A DNA stretch of 64,000 nt from Rathayibacter tritici. GTDB taxonomy: Bacteria > Actinomycetota > Actinomycetes > Actinomycetales > Microbacteriaceae. Below, piece after piece: positions 46,304-55,662 of this stretch. Under the pieces are notes generated by a model. It ran no database searches, was not told the DNA's origin, and saw nothing but the letters and a program-made list of their open reading frames with translations. Within the stretch, counting starts at the first letter, position 1. Each line of letters opens with the position of its first letter. Position numbers and translations under genes: made by a program. The stretch lies in the NCBI RefSeq assembly GCF_002932875.1, contig NZ_PSWS01000038.1, forward strand, positions 1-64,000, written 5' to 3'.

Positions 46304-46595
46304 GCGATCCGTCAGCAGCAGTACGCCCCGCTTCGTCGATCCGGCGGAGCTCACTCCCGGCCAGCTGAAGGCCGACATCGAGCGTGCGCGCTCCGAGCTG
46401 GCCGCAACTCTCGACGCGATCGAGTACAAGGTCAACGTCCCGCGCAAGCTGCGCATGGCCCAGCGGAACCTCGGGCGCAAGCTCCGGGTCGTCCGTCGCG
46501 AGAACCCCTCCGCGCTGATCGCGGGAGCGGTCGGTGCCGCCGCCGCCGTGGGCCTGGTCGCCTGGGGTATCGCGAAGCAGATCATCGAGGAGTGA
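46293..46595 (+). CDS. DUF3618 domain protein
   Basis: A 100-residue protein. Residues 20-50 carry the DUF3618 pattern ADIERARSELAATLDAIEYK, followed by a basic stretch (RKLRMAQRNLGRKLR) and one C-terminal transmembrane helix (about 75-93). It is cotranscribed with the holin-like gene. This trio recurs in actinobacteria but has no established activity. Confidence 0.8.
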   Translation: MTTERSVSSSTPRFVDPAELTPGQLKADIERARSELAATLDAIEYKVNVPRKLRMAQRNLGRKLRVVRRENPSALIAGAVGAAAAVGLVAWGIAKQIIEE

Positions 46596-46603
46596 GCGCC
46601 ACG

Positions 46604-46633
46604 AGGGCCCGGAGCGCTAGCGTCCCGGGCCCT
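46604..46633 (+). terminator. Terminator before hemQ
   Basis: A perfect 9-bp stem (46604-46612 with 46625-46633) with a 12-nt loop lies just after the DUF3618 stop and isolates the small-protein trio from hemQ. Confidence 0.7.
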
Positions 46634-46687
46634 TCGGCGCCAGAGCCACCGCCGCTTTTGTGCATCGGCACGAGCGGAGGGATGATG

Positions 46688-46702
46688 GATCAATGATTGA
46701 TC
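46688..46702 (+). promoter_or_regulatory. Perfect palindrome over the hemQ start codon
   Basis: GATCAATGATTGATC is an unbroken 15-bp palindrome that contains the hemQ ATG at its centre. It could be an operator or an RNA hairpin controlling translation. Confidence 0.4.
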
Positions 46703-47472
46703 AGACCGCCGGCACGGCGGATCCCGTTCAGTCCGCCCCCGACACGAGCGCCGCCGTTGCGGCGCCACAGCTCCCCGCCGATCAGGATCACTCCGATCAG
46801 GCCCTGGGGTACACGCTCTGGGCGGTTCTCCGCAGGGATCCCGCACGTCCGTTCACCCTCTCCAGCGATGCCGTCGCTCCCGCGGTGAAGCAGTACGAGC
46901 ACCTCGTCGCCCAGCTGGACGGAGGGGGCGTAACCGTCCGCGGCACCTACGACGTCTCGGCCCTGCGCGCCGACGCCGACATCATGCTGTGGCTCACCGG
47001 ATCCGCCCCGGAGGAGCTGCAGCGCGCGTACCGAGAAGTGCGGCGCTCGGAGCTGCTGGTCGGCCTCCTGCCGACCTGGAACGCGATGGGTGTGCACCGC
47101 GACGCCGAGTTCAGCGCGAACCACCTCCCCGCGTACATGCGCGGCAAGGCGCCGGCTCGCTGGCTGACCGTCTACCCCTTCGTCCGCTCCTACGAGTGGT
47201 ACATCCTCCCCGAGGAGGAGCGCCGCGCGATGCTCGCCCAGCACGGGCGCCAGGGCTCGCGATTCCGCTCCGTCCTGACGAACACGGTCGCCTCGTTCTC
47301 GCTCGGCGACTACGAGTGGATCCTCGCCCTCGAGGACGAGGAGCTCGTCAACCTCGTGGACCTCATGCGCGACCTGCGCGCCACCGAGGCCCGCCGCCAC
47401 GTGCGCGAGGAAGTCCCCTTCTACACAGGCCGGCGCATCGAGGCCGACCAGATCGCCGAGGTGCTCCGATGA
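46693..47472 (+). CDS. hemQ: Coproheme decarboxylase (HemQ, chlorite-dismutase fold)
   Basis: A 259-residue enzyme that turns coproheme into haem b, the last step of the coproporphyrin-dependent route. After a 35-residue disordered N-terminus, the fold begins at GYTLWAVLRRD. The catalytic Tyr region WLTVYPFVRSYEWYILPEEE is near residues 165-184, and the haem-ligand His lies in RRAMLAQHG just after. The start is inside a perfect palindrome. The stop overlaps the hemH start by 4 bp. Confidence 0.94.
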   Translation: MIDQTAGTADPVQSAPDTSAAVAAPQLPADQDHSDQALGYTLWAVLRRDPARPFTLSSDAVAPAVKQYEHLVAQLDGGGVTVRGTYDVSALRADADIMLWLTGSAPEELQRAYREVRRSELLVGLLPTWNAMGVHRDAEFSANHLPAYMRGKAPARWLTVYPFVRSYEWYILPEEERRAMLAQHGRQGSRFRSVLTNTVASFSLGDYEWILALEDEELVNLVDLMRDLRATEARRHVREEVPFYTGRRIEADQIAEVLR

Positions 47473-48683
47473 GTGACACGACCAGCGACCAGATCCTCGT
47501 CCGCGGTGCCACACCCGCGGCGGCATCCGGTCCCGAGCATGTCGAGATCCCCGTGGCCTACGACGCCATCCTCCTCGCCGGCTTCGGCGGACCGGAGGGA
47601 CAGGACGACGTGATCCCGTTCCTGCGCAACGTCACGCGCGGTCGCGGCATCCCCGAGGAGCGCCTCGAGGAGGTCGCCCACCACTACCGCCACTTCGGCG
47701 GCGTCAGCCCGATCAACGCGCAGAACCGCGCGCTGAAGAAGGCGCTCGAGGCCGAGCTCGCCGACCGCGGCATCGACCTCCCCGTGCTCTGGGGCAACCG
47801 CAACTGGGCGCCCTACCTGAGTGAGGCAGTCGCGGAGGCGAAGGAGCGCGGGTTCACGAACCTGCTCGCGATCGCGACCAGCGCCTACTCCTCCTTCTCG
47901 TCCTGCCGCCAGTACCGCGAGGACTTCGCGGCCGCGCTGGACGCGACCGGGCTCGAGGGGCACCTCCGGATCGATAAGGTGCGCCAGTTCTTCGACCACC
48001 CGGGCTTCGTGATGCCGTTCGTGAAGGCCGTGCACGACGGTCTCGACGAGCTGCGCGAGCGGATGCCCGACCTCGACGTCACGACCGAGGTCGAGGTGCT
48101 CTTCGCCACCCACTCGATCCCCAGCTCGGACGCGGCGCGCAGCGGACCCCACGAGCGTCACGAGGACGGCACTGTCGTCGACGTGCACGAGTTCGGCCCG
48201 GGCGGCGCCTACGAGGCGCAGCACCTCGCGGTCGCGGAGGTCGTCATGGCCGCCGCCACGGAGGAGGACGTGCCCTGGCAGCTCGTCTACCAGTCGCGCT
48301 CCGGTCCGCCCACCCAGCCCTGGCTCGAGCCGGACATCAACGACGCCATCGCTGAGCTGCCGGCGCGGGGCCGCCGCGCGCTGCTGATCGTCCCCCTCGG
48401 CTTCGTGTCCGACCACATGGAGGTGATGTGGGACCTCGACAACGAGGCACTCGAGACCTCCCAGGAGCACGGTCTCGTCGCGCTCCGCGTCGCAACCCCC
48501 GGCACGGACCCGGTCTACGTCTCCGGCCTGATCGACCTCGTGCTCGAGCGCGTCAACGGTGTGCCGACCGAGGAGCGTCCGTCGATGACGGCGCTCGGCC
48601 CCTGGTACGACGTCTGCCGCCCCGGCTGCTGCGAGAACGTGCGAGCGGGGTTCAAGCCCGCCCTCGCCGGAGTGGCGCCGTGA
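47469..48683 (+). CDS. hemH: Coproporphyrin ferrochelatase
   Basis: A 404-residue chelatase that inserts iron into coproporphyrin III. The catalytic-region motifs are AILLAGFGGPEG near residue 34 and LFATHSIP near 215. The C-terminal CRPGCCENV plus an internal Cys in SSFSSCRQYR are the four ligands of the actinobacterial 2Fe-2S cluster. It is coupled to hemQ. A 20-bp imperfect duplication (GTGGCGC-TGATCG) follows the stop, before hemC. Confidence 0.95.
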   Translation: MSDTTSDQILVRGATPAAASGPEHVEIPVAYDAILLAGFGGPEGQDDVIPFLRNVTRGRGIPEERLEEVAHHYRHFGGVSPINAQNRALKKALEAELADRGIDLPVLWGNRNWAPYLSEAVAEAKERGFTNLLAIATSAYSSFSSCRQYREDFAAALDATGLEGHLRIDKVRQFFDHPGFVMPFVKAVHDGLDELRERMPDLDVTTEVEVLFATHSIPSSDAARSGPHERHEDGTVVDVHEFGPGGAYEAQHLAVAEVVMAAATEEDVPWQLVYQSRSGPPTQPWLEPDINDAIAELPARGRRALLIVPLGFVSDHMEVMWDLDNEALETSQEHGLVALRVATPGTDPVYVSGLIDLVLERVNGVPTEERPSMTALGPWYDVCRPGCCENVRAGFKPALAGVAP

Positions 48684-48719
48684 TCGCCGCAGTGGCGCTG
48701 TGATCGGGAGCCCTCGGTC

Positions 48720-49721
48720 GTGAGTATCCGCGTCGGCACTCGCGCGAGCGCGCTCGCCGTGGCGCAGACCAGGATGACGGCGGATGCGATGTCGGCCGCG
48801 GCGGGGGTGCCCGTCGAGCTGGTGCGTATCGAGTCCGACGGTGACCGCATGCGCGGCTCGCTCGCCTCCCTCGGCGGCACCGGCGTGTTCGTCAGTGCGC
48901 TGCGCGGCGCGCTGCTCGCGGGGCACTGCGATGCGATCGTGCACTCGCTGAAGGACCTGCCCACCGCCCCGGTGCAGGGCCTGCTGCTCGGCGCAGTGCC
49001 CGAGCGCGAGGATCCGCGCGACGCGCTGTGCGCGCGCGACGGCCTCACCCTGGCGACCCTGCCCGTTGGCGCGCGCGTGGGAACGGGCTCGCCCCGCCGC
49101 CGCGCGGCACTGCTGGCTGCGCGTGCAGACCTCGAGATCGTGGACATCCGCGGGAACATCGACACGCGGCTGCGGCGGGTGCTGCCCGGCAGCGCCTCAC
49201 CGCTGGACGCGATCGTGCTCGCCCTGTCGGGCCTGCGCCGCCTGGGACGGGTCGACGCGATCACCGAGGTGCTCGGCTTCGATGTGTCGCCGCACGCGCC
49301 CGGACAGGGCGCATTGGCGATCGAGGTGCGCGACGAGGAGCCGTCGGAGGAGCTGCGCGCCGCGCTCGCCGCCGTCGAGCACCTGCCCACCCGTGCCGCG
49401 ATCACGGCCGAGCGCTCCCTCCTCGCCGCGCTCGAGGCGGGCTGCGCCGCTCCGATCGGAGCCTCCGCCGTCGTGGAGGCCGACCGCGTGGTGCTGCACG
49501 GTGTGGTCTTCGCCACGGACGGCGCCGCATCCCTGGCGCGGGAGCTGGCGGAGCCGGTGGATAACGGTTCGGTCGGCGGTGGTCGACACTGGGCGGATTC
49601 GCAGTATGGTGGTCGCGAACTGCCCGTCGTCGAAGCCGCGTTCCGCTGCGGCTCTCTGCTCGCTGACGCGCTTCTCGGTGCGGGTGCCGCCGAACTCGCA
49701 CCCCTGGGAGCCCCGTCGTGA
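48720..49721 (+). CDS. hemC: Hydroxymethylbilane synthase (porphobilinogen deaminase)
   Basis: A 333-residue enzyme that polymerises four porphobilinogens. The N-terminal RVGTRASALAVAQT, active-site IVHSLKDLPT and RGNIDTRLRR are clear, and the dipyrromethane-cofactor Cys lies in LEAGCAAPIG near residue 242. Start GTG. The stop overlaps the hemD start by 4 bp. Confidence 0.95.
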   Translation: MSIRVGTRASALAVAQTRMTADAMSAAAGVPVELVRIESDGDRMRGSLASLGGTGVFVSALRGALLAGHCDAIVHSLKDLPTAPVQGLLLGAVPEREDPRDALCARDGLTLATLPVGARVGTGSPRRRAALLAARADLEIVDIRGNIDTRLRRVLPGSASPLDAIVLALSGLRRLGRVDAITEVLGFDVSPHAPGQGALAIEVRDEEPSEELRAALAAVEHLPTRAAITAERSLLAALEAGCAAPIGASAVVEADRVVLHGVVFATDGAASLARELAEPVDNGSVGGGRHWADSQYGGRELPVVEAAFRCGSLLADALLGAGAAELAPLGAPS

Positions 49722-50515
49722 TCGTCCCCGCCGCCTACTCCCAGTGGGAGAAGCCGCTGCAGGGCTGGCGCATCCTCGTCCCCCGCGGAGGCCCGTGGGG
49801 GGACGGTGTCGCCGCCGCCCTCCGAGCCAAGGGCGCCTCGCCCGTCGTTGCTCCGATGATCAATTTCGCGCCGACCGATGACTTCCCCGCGCTCGAACAG
49901 GCTCTCGCCGATCTCGAGGCGGGCGCCTTCGACTGGATGACGGTCACGAGCGCTACGACGGTCGATGTCCTCTCTCTCCTGCGCACCACCGTGCCCGAGA
50001 CCACCAAGGTCGCCGCGGTCGGCGAGACCACGGCTGCCGCGCTCGTCGCCGCGGGCTACTCCGTCGACCTGGTCCCCTCCGAGGACAACTCCGCCCGCGG
50101 CCTGCTCGCCGAGTGGGAGGAAGCGACGGGCGGCAGGCACCCCCTGCGCGTGCTGACGCTGCGCTCCGAGATCGCCAAGCCGCTGCTGACCGAGGGGCTG
50201 ACCCGTATCGGGCACGACGTGCGCTCGGTGGTCGCGTACCGCACGGTCGGGGTCCCGGTGGAGGAGCGCGTCGTCGCCGACGTCGCCAGCGGCGCGGTGC
50301 ACGCGATCCTCGTCACGTCGGGCAGCGTCGCGGAGCAGGTGCAGAAGCAGCTCGGCCCGGTCCCCGAGTCCATCCTCGTTGCGGCGATCGGGCCGCAGAC
50401 CGCGAAGGACGCCCGCGCCTTCGGCCTGCGCGTGGACGTGGTCGCCGACGAGAGGTCGGCCTCCTCCCTCATCGACGCGGTCGCCGGTGTCGCCACCGAG
50501 CGCGCCCCCCGCTGA
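49718..50515 (+). CDS. hemD: Uroporphyrinogen-III synthase
   Basis: A 265-residue two-domain HemD that cyclises hydroxymethylbilane. It is poorly conserved in general, but the order of GWRILVPRGGPWG, FDWMTVTSATTVDVL, VAAVGETTAAAL and AILVTSGSVAEQV fits the family, as does its position directly after hemC with a GTGA overlap. A long palindrome follows the stop. Confidence 0.92.
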   Translation: MIVPAAYSQWEKPLQGWRILVPRGGPWGDGVAAALRAKGASPVVAPMINFAPTDDFPALEQALADLEAGAFDWMTVTSATTVDVLSLLRTTVPETTKVAAVGETTAAALVAAGYSVDLVPSEDNSARGLLAEWEEATGGRHPLRVLTLRSEIAKPLLTEGLTRIGHDVRSVVAYRTVGVPVEERVVADVASGAVHAILVTSGSVAEQVQKQLGPVPESILVAAIGPQTAKDARAFGLRVDVVADERSASSLIDAVAGVATERAPR

Positions 50516-50526
50516 TTCGCCCAACG

Positions 50527-50590
50527 CAACGTCAGCTGAGACACCATCTCATCCACCATCGTGGATGAGATGGTGTCTCAGCTGATGTTG
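50527..50590. repeat. Long palindromic element, family 2 (copy C)
   Basis: Two 30-nt arms (50527-50556 and 50561-50590) pair completely except for one G-T and leave a 4-nt loop. Outer arm CAACGTCAGCTGAGA is shared with copy D at 56709-56772. The right arm overlaps the last codons of the minus-strand gene. It lies between convergent genes and lacks a T-run. Confidence 0.9.
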
Positions 50591-51450
50591 TGTCGTCGCC
50601 TCTGCGCCGGCGTCCACAGATGCTCCCGATTTCGGATCAGTGTGAGCAAGACGTCCTCGGTCCGAGCCCAGTCGTCCATGATCTGGTGGTTGTCCAGCCG
50701 GAGGCAGAGGTAGCCGCGCCGGGCGAGCTCAAGGTCCCGCCGCCGGTCCTCGCGGAACTGCGCCAGCGACGAGTGATAGCGGTATCCGTCGCTCTCGACG
50801 ACGAGGCGCTCGCCGATGATGTCGTCGACGTGTCCGACGCCGGGGATGAAGACCTGAGCGCGTACCTGGACTCCGTGTCGCCTCATGCTCACTCGGGTCT
50901 TGGTCTCCAGGCCCGACTGGCTCCGGCCATCCACGAGGTCGAAGAGCGCTCTCTTCCCGATCGGTGCGAGCGCTCGGAGTGCGTCGAGCTCCTCCTTGGC
51001 CAGCAGACCCGTGTTCAGCGCGGAGTCGACGGTGACGATCGCGTCCATCTCGCTGACGCAGGTCAGCAGGTGCAGGATCGCGGCACCGATCCCGTCCTGC
51101 GCGAACGAGCGCTGCCCCTGTCCCGGCCAGCGGCGCCAGTGCCCGACGGTTCCCGCGCGCACCGCCCGAACCGATGAGGCACCGAGGGCGACGTGCAGGG
51201 CGGGGCGCTCCACCGTCCACAGCCCGAGGTGCCGCAGAAGGGAGACACAGGTGAGCAGGCCGCCGGATCGGACAGCGGCGAGCTCGAGGGCGGGAGCATC
51301 GGCGAGTGCGTACCACCCACGACGGACACGGATGACCCGGCCGGTCGACAGCGCGTGCTCGAGCGCGGCGCGTCGTATGCCAGCGCTCGTGAGTGCGCTC
51401 GAGGGGGCGATGCCGCCGGCGGCGGAAAGGAGAGCGAGGAGGTCGGTCAC
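50578..51450 (-). CDS. AbiEi-like N-terminal domain with DUF559 nuclease-like domain
   Basis: A 290-residue protein. The N-terminus ([20 protein letters not shown] and [12 protein letters not shown]) is the winged-helix wHTH of the AbiEi antitoxin family. The C-terminal half (about 170-280) resembles DUF559/Vsr-like endonuclease folds with [20 protein letters not shown] and a final [15 protein letters not shown]. No partner toxin gene is adjacent. It sits against the direction of the hem genes between hemD and hemB. The GTG at 51450 gives the usual start; a GTG at 51540 is also open. The last codons lie within a palindrome. Confidence 0.7.
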   Translation of the reverse strand: MTDLLALLSAAGGIAPSSALTSAGIRRAALEHALSTGRVIRVRRGWYALADAPALELAAVRSGGLLTCVSLLRHLGLWTVERPALHVALGASSVRAVRAGTVGHWRRWPGQGQRSFAQDGIGAAILHLLTCVSEMDAIVTVDSALNTGLLAKEELDALRALAPIGKRALFDLVDGRSQSGLETKTRVSMRRHGVQVRAQVFIPGVGHVDDIIGERLVVESDGYRYHSSLAQFREDRRRDLELARRGYLCLRLDNHQIMDDWARTEDVLLTLIRNREHLWTPAQRRRHNIS

Positions 51451-51536
51451 GCGATGAGGATCGACGATCCGGCGCGGGCGCGGGCGCCGATCGGTCTGGA
51501 CTGTGGAGAGTGCCTGGCGCCGTGCGCTGGGGAGGA

Positions 51537-51581
51537 GCACTGCCGGGAGGTGCGCTGCCGGGAGGAGCGCTGCCGGGCGGG
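51537..51581. repeat. 15-bp tandem repeat upstream of hemB
   Basis: Three units of GCGCTGCCGGGAGGA type (51537-51551, 51552-51566, 51567-51581), differing at one to three positions, lie just before the hemB -10 element. Confidence 0.8.
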
Positions 51582-51596
51582 ATTACGCTGGAGAGC

Positions 51597-52568
51597 ATGA
51601 CTGCCATCCGCCCGCGCCGCCTCCGCACGACTCCCGCACTCCGCCGACTCGTGCAGGAGACGCGCATCCACCCGGCGCAGCTGATCCTGCCCCTTTTCGT
51701 GGCCGAGGGGATCACCGACGCGCGGCCGATCGGCTCGATGCCGGGGGTGATGCACCACTCGCTCGAGAGCGTGCGCGGCGCGGTGACCGAGGCGGCCGAG
51801 GCGGGTCTGGGCGGTGTGATGCTGTTCGGCGTGCCCACCACGCGCGACGCGGTCGGCTCCGGAGCGACGGACCCCGACGGTGTGCTCAACGCGGCGACGC
51901 GGGTCGTCGTCGAGGAGGTCGGCGACGCTCTGGTCGTGCAGACCGATCTGTGCCTGGACGAGTTCACCGACCACGGCCACTGCGGCGTGCTCGATGACCG
52001 CGGGCGCGTCGACAACGACGCCACGCTCCTCCGGTACGAGGAGATGGCGCTCGCGCAGGCCGCGGCCGGCTCGCACTTGCTCGGGCTGTCCGGGATGATG
52101 GACGGCCAGGTCGGAGCGATTCGCGCCGCCCTGGACAGGGCCGGACACCTCGACACCGCGATCCTCGCCTACTCGGCGAAGTACGCCTCCAGCTTCTACG
52201 GCCCGTTCCGCGAAGCGGTGCAGTCGACGCTCGAGGGCGATCGGCGCACCTATCAGCAGGACCCGGCGAACCGCCGAGAGGGCCTGCGCGAGGCGACGCT
52301 CGACCTGGCGGAGGGCGCCGACGTGGTGATGGTCAAGCCGGCGATGAGCTACCTCGACGTGCTCTCGGACGTCGCGGCCGTCTCGGACGTGCCGGTCTGG
52401 GCGTATCAGGTCTCGGGCGAATACGCGATGATCGAGGCCGCAGCCGCCAACGGGTGGATCTCGCGCGAGCCGGCGATCCTCGAGTCGGTGACCGCCATCC
52501 TCCGCGCCGGGGCCGACGCGGTGCTCACCTATTGGGCGGTCGAGATCGCCCGCGACCTGCTGCGGTAG
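51597..52568 (+). CDS. hemB: Delta-aminolevulinic acid dehydratase (porphobilinogen synthase)
   Basis: A 323-residue TIM-barrel enzyme that joins two ALA molecules. The Schiff-base lysines lie in [15 protein letters not shown] and [13 protein letters not shown]. The metal site reads [14 protein letters not shown]: it keeps the first and last Cys of the zinc type but has Asp at the middle Cys position. TACGCT lies 7 nt before the ATG. A longer in-frame reading through the 15-bp repeat is unlikely. Confidence 0.95.
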   Translation: MTAIRPRRLRTTPALRRLVQETRIHPAQLILPLFVAEGITDARPIGSMPGVMHHSLESVRGAVTEAAEAGLGGVMLFGVPTTRDAVGSGATDPDGVLNAATRVVVEEVGDALVVQTDLCLDEFTDHGHCGVLDDRGRVDNDATLLRYEEMALAQAAAGSHLLGLSGMMDGQVGAIRAALDRAGHLDTAILAYSAKYASSFYGPFREAVQSTLEGDRRTYQQDPANRREGLREATLDLAEGADVVMVKPAMSYLDVLSDVAAVSDVPVWAYQVSGEYAMIEAAAANGWISREPAILESVTAILRAGADAVLTYWAVEIARDLLR

Positions 52569-52631
52569 CGCCGGGCAAGGCTCGGCCGGTCCGAAACCGC
52601 CCCTCGCGGGGAGGGAGCCGGGCAGCGCGCG

Positions 52632-52637
52632 TACCCT
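52632..52637 (+). promoter_or_regulatory. Leaderless -10 element of hemL
   Basis: TACCCT lies 6 nt before the GTG at 52644, with no Shine-Dalgarno sequence. Confidence 0.55.
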
Positions 52638-52643
52638 GGGGAC

Positions 52644-53978
52644 GTGACCATCTCGGCGAACGACACCCTGTACGAGCGTGCCCGGCACGCGATCCCCGGA
52701 GGCGTCAACTCGCCCGTGCGAGCCTTCCGCTCGGTCGGCGGGACCCCGCGCTTCATGGTCTCCGCGAGAGGCCCGTACATCACGGATGCGGACGGCCGCG
52801 AGTACGTCGACCTGGTCTGCTCCTGGGGCCCCGCCGTCCTCGGGCACGCGCACCCGGAGGTGGTCGCCGCCGTGCAGGAGGCGGCAGCTCGCGGCCTCTC
52901 GTTCGGCGCGTCCACTCCTGCCGAGACCGATCTCGCCGAGCTGGTCGAGGCGCGCATCACGGCCGGCGGGGTGTCGCCGATCGAGAAGCTCCGTCTGGTC
53001 TCCACGGGCACTGAGGCGACGATGACGGCGATCCGCCTCGCCCGCGGCGTCACGGGCCGCGACCTGCTGATCAAGTTCTCCGGCCACTACCACGGCCACT
53101 CCGACGGACTGCTCGCCGACGCCGGATCCGGGCTGGCGACCCTCTCCCTCCCCGCCTCCGCCGGCGTTACCGCGGCGACCGCGGCACAGACGATCGTGCT
53201 GCCCTACAACGATCTCGACGCCGTGCGCGCGGTGCTCGCCGAGCGCGGCCCCGACATCGCGGCGGTGATCACCGAGGCGGCCGCCGCCAATATGGGCGTC
53301 GTTGCGCCCGATCCGGGGTTCAACGCGGCCCTCGCCGAGCTCGTGCATGCGAACGGGTCGCTCCTGATCATGGACGAGGTGCTGACCGGCTTCCGCGTGA
53401 GCGCCGACGGCTGGTGGGGGCTCGAGAACCGCGACGCCGAGGCTCCGTATCGAGCCGACCTCTTCACCTTCGGCAAGGTCATCGGCGGAGGGATGCCGGT
53501 CGCGGCGCTCGGCGGTCGCGCGGACGTGATGGACCATCTCGCCCCGCTGGGGCCGGTCTATCAGGCGGGCACGCTCTCCGGGAACCCGGTCGCCGTGGCG
53601 GCGGGTATCAGGACTCTGCACCTGGCCGACGACGAGGTCTACGCCGCTCTCGACGCCACGGCGCGGACGCTGCAGCGCGAGGTCTCGGCGGCGCTGACCG
53701 CCGAGGGCGTCGCGCACACCGTGCAGACGGCGGGGAACCTTTTCAGCTTCATGTTCACAGACCTGGGCCACCCCGTGCGCAACTACGCGCAGGTGCAGGC
53801 GCAGGAGTCGTTCCGGTATCCGGCGTTCTTCCACGCGATGCTGGACGCGGGCGTCTCGCTGCCGCCGTCGGTGTTCGAAGCCTGGTTCGTCTCGGCCGCG
53901 CACGACGACGCGGCGATCGGACGCATCGTGGACGCGCTGCCGGCGGCGGCCAGGGCCGCTGCCGCCGCTCGGGCGTAG
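52644..53978 (+). CDS. hemL: Glutamate-1-semialdehyde 2,1-aminomutase
   Basis: A 444-residue PLP-dependent aminomutase that makes ALA. It has [20 protein letters not shown] at the N-terminus, [18 protein letters not shown] near residue 115, [13 protein letters not shown] near 240 and the PLP lysine in [18 protein letters not shown] near 273. With HemA it completes the C5 route. It is the last hem gene, followed by a strong hairpin. Confidence 0.97.
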   Translation: MTISANDTLYERARHAIPGGVNSPVRAFRSVGGTPRFMVSARGPYITDADGREYVDLVCSWGPAVLGHAHPEVVAAVQEAAARGLSFGASTPAETDLAELVEARITAGGVSPIEKLRLVSTGTEATMTAIRLARGVTGRDLLIKFSGHYHGHSDGLLADAGSGLATLSLPASAGVTAATAAQTIVLPYNDLDAVRAVLAERGPDIAAVITEAAAANMGVVAPDPGFNAALAELVHANGSLLIMDEVLTGFRVSADGWWGLENRDAEAPYRADLFTFGKVIGGGMPVAALGGRADVMDHLAPLGPVYQAGTLSGNPVAVAAGIRTLHLADDEVYAALDATARTLQREVSAALTAEGVAHTVQTAGNLFSFMFTDLGHPVRNYAQVQAQESFRYPAFFHAMLDAGVSLPPSVFEAWFVSAAHDDAAIGRIVDALPAAARAAAAARA

Positions 53979-53996
53979 AGGAGACGCTCGTTCCGT

Positions 53997-54027
53997 CGTG
54001 CCCGGCCGTGTGCGGGGGCCGGGCACG
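53997..54027. terminator. Bidirectional hairpin terminator
   Basis: A perfect 11-bp stem (53997-54007 with 54017-54027) and a 9-nt loop lie between the convergent hemL and MFS genes. Confidence 0.75.
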
Positions 54028-54032
54028 CGGCG

Positions 54033-55511
54033 TCACCCCCGGCGCGAGACCGACTTCGGCAGCACGAACACCAGGGCGAAGGCGGCGAGTGCCATCAGGG
54101 TGCTCAGGAGCATCGCGGGAGCCGCGGCATCGAGGAAGCCGGAGGCCACCGTATCCGGCCCCGTGATGACCAGGCCCCCGAACAGGACGCTGCCGATGAC
54201 CGCGATGCCCACGGCCGAGCCGATGCGCTGGATCGCCGAGATCACTCCGCTCGCCGCGCCCGCGTCCTGCGGGTCGACGGTCGAGACGATGAACTGCACA
54301 TTCGGGGCGATGAAGAAACCGTTGCCCAGGCCCGCGATCAGCAGCGGCGGCAGGAGCTGCCAGTTGCTGATCGAGTCGGGCGTCGCGGTGAGCAGCACCA
54401 GCCACACCCAGCCCAGGCCGATCGCCAGCAGACCGCTGCCCATCACCAGGACGGTGCGGCCCAGGCGCGCGGTCATCCGGTTGCTCTGGGACGAGCTGAT
54501 GATGCTGCCGATCGCGAAGGGGATCGAGACGAGGCCCGACTCGAGCGCGGTGTGGCCCAGGCCCGACTGCCAGAGCAGCGAGATGGTGAAGAAGATGCTC
54601 GTGAAGGCGGCGAAGTAGACCAGCGCGAGGATCACGCCTCCGGTGAAGGCGGGGTGGCGGAACAGCGACGGCGGCACCAGCGGAGCGCGACCGCGGCGGA
54701 CGTGGAGGACCTCCCAGGCGCCGAAGGCGGCGAGGAGGAGGACTCCGCCGGCGATCGAGAGGAAGGTCCAGAGCGGCCAGCCCTCGTCCTCGCCCTGGAT
54801 GAGCGGGACGAGCAACGCGACCAGGCCGCCCGAGACGAGTACCAGTCCGAGCCAGTCGACACCTCCGCTCGGGGCGCGCTCGCCGGTCTCGAGGTCGCGG
54901 CGGGCGGGGAGGAGGATCGCGGCGGCGATCAGGGTCGCGATGCCGATGGGTACGTTCACCCAGAAGACGAGGCGCCAGCCGTTCTCGTCGCCGAAGGCCT
55001 GGATGATCAGGCCACCGATGATCGGACCGAGCGCCGAAGACACTCCAAGGACCGCGCCCATCACGGCGAACGCCTTGCCGCGCGAGGGTCCGCGGAACAG
55101 CAGCTGGATGTAGGCATTGACCGCGGGAACGAAGATGCCGCCGGCGAGGCCCTGGACGACGCGGGCGACGACCAACTGGGCATCGTCGGCCGCGAGACCG
55201 CAGGCGATGCTCGCGAGGGTGAAGAGTGCGACTCCGCTGACGAAGATCCACTTGTGCCCGAAGCGGTCGCCGAGGCGGCCGGCGGGGATCAGCGCGAGGC
55301 CGAACGCGAGGGCGTAGCCGGAGATGATCCAGGAGAGCGTCGACTCCGACGCGTCGAGCGTGGTGCGGATGGTGGGCAGCGCGACGTTGACGATGGTCGT
55401 GTCGAGCAGGGCGATGAACATCCCCGCGAGCAGAACGATCAGCGAGCGCCAGGCGCGCTTGTCGGGGGCGGGAGGGGCGCCGGTCGATCGGGCGGTCGAC
55501 GTCTCGGTCAT
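54033..55511 (-). CDS. MFS drug exporter, DHA2 (EmrB/QacA) family
   Basis: A 492-residue permease with 14 predicted helices. The family motifs are LDTTIVNVALPTI in helix 1, ISGYALAFGLALIPAGRLGDRFG after helix 2, and RVVQGLAGGIFVPAVNAYI in the antiporter region. DHA2 proteins export drugs, dyes or detergents using the proton gradient. There is no adjacent TetR or MarR regulator gene. The ATG is preceded by AAAGG at a loose distance. Confidence 0.88.
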   Translation of the reverse strand: MTETSTARSTGAPPAPDKRAWRSLIVLLAGMFIALLDTTIVNVALPTIRTTLDASESTLSWIISGYALAFGLALIPAGRLGDRFGHKWIFVSGVALFTLASIACGLAADDAQLVVARVVQGLAGGIFVPAVNAYIQLLFRGPSRGKAFAVMGAVLGVSSALGPIIGGLIIQAFGDENGWRLVFWVNVPIGIATLIAAAILLPARRDLETGERAPSGGVDWLGLVLVSGGLVALLVPLIQGEDEGWPLWTFLSIAGGVLLLAAFGAWEVLHVRRGRAPLVPPSLFRHPAFTGGVILALVYFAAFTSIFFTISLLWQSGLGHTALESGLVSIPFAIGSIISSSQSNRMTARLGRTVLVMGSGLLAIGLGWVWLVLLTATPDSISNWQLLPPLLIAGLGNGFFIAPNVQFIVSTVDPQDAGAASGVISAIQRIGSAVGIAVIGSVLFGGLVITGPDTVASGFLDAAAPAMLLSTLMALAAFALVFVLPKSVSRRG

Positions 55512-55662
55512 CGCAGGGGTGCCTTTCGAAGGGGAGGAGGGCCTGCCCTATTCGGGGGACATGACCAGATGTGAATGCTCGCAGGAGAAACCGGGTTTCT
55601 GCGCGCCGCAATCTGTGGGGGCTTTCAGGCGCGGCATGGTGAGGGCGACCGGGCCGGGGTGC

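Noticed and set aside
50527..50590. Palindrome C as a simple intrinsic terminator
   Set aside because: The stem is much longer than usual, lacks a T-run and has a sequence-related second copy, so it was called a repeat element.
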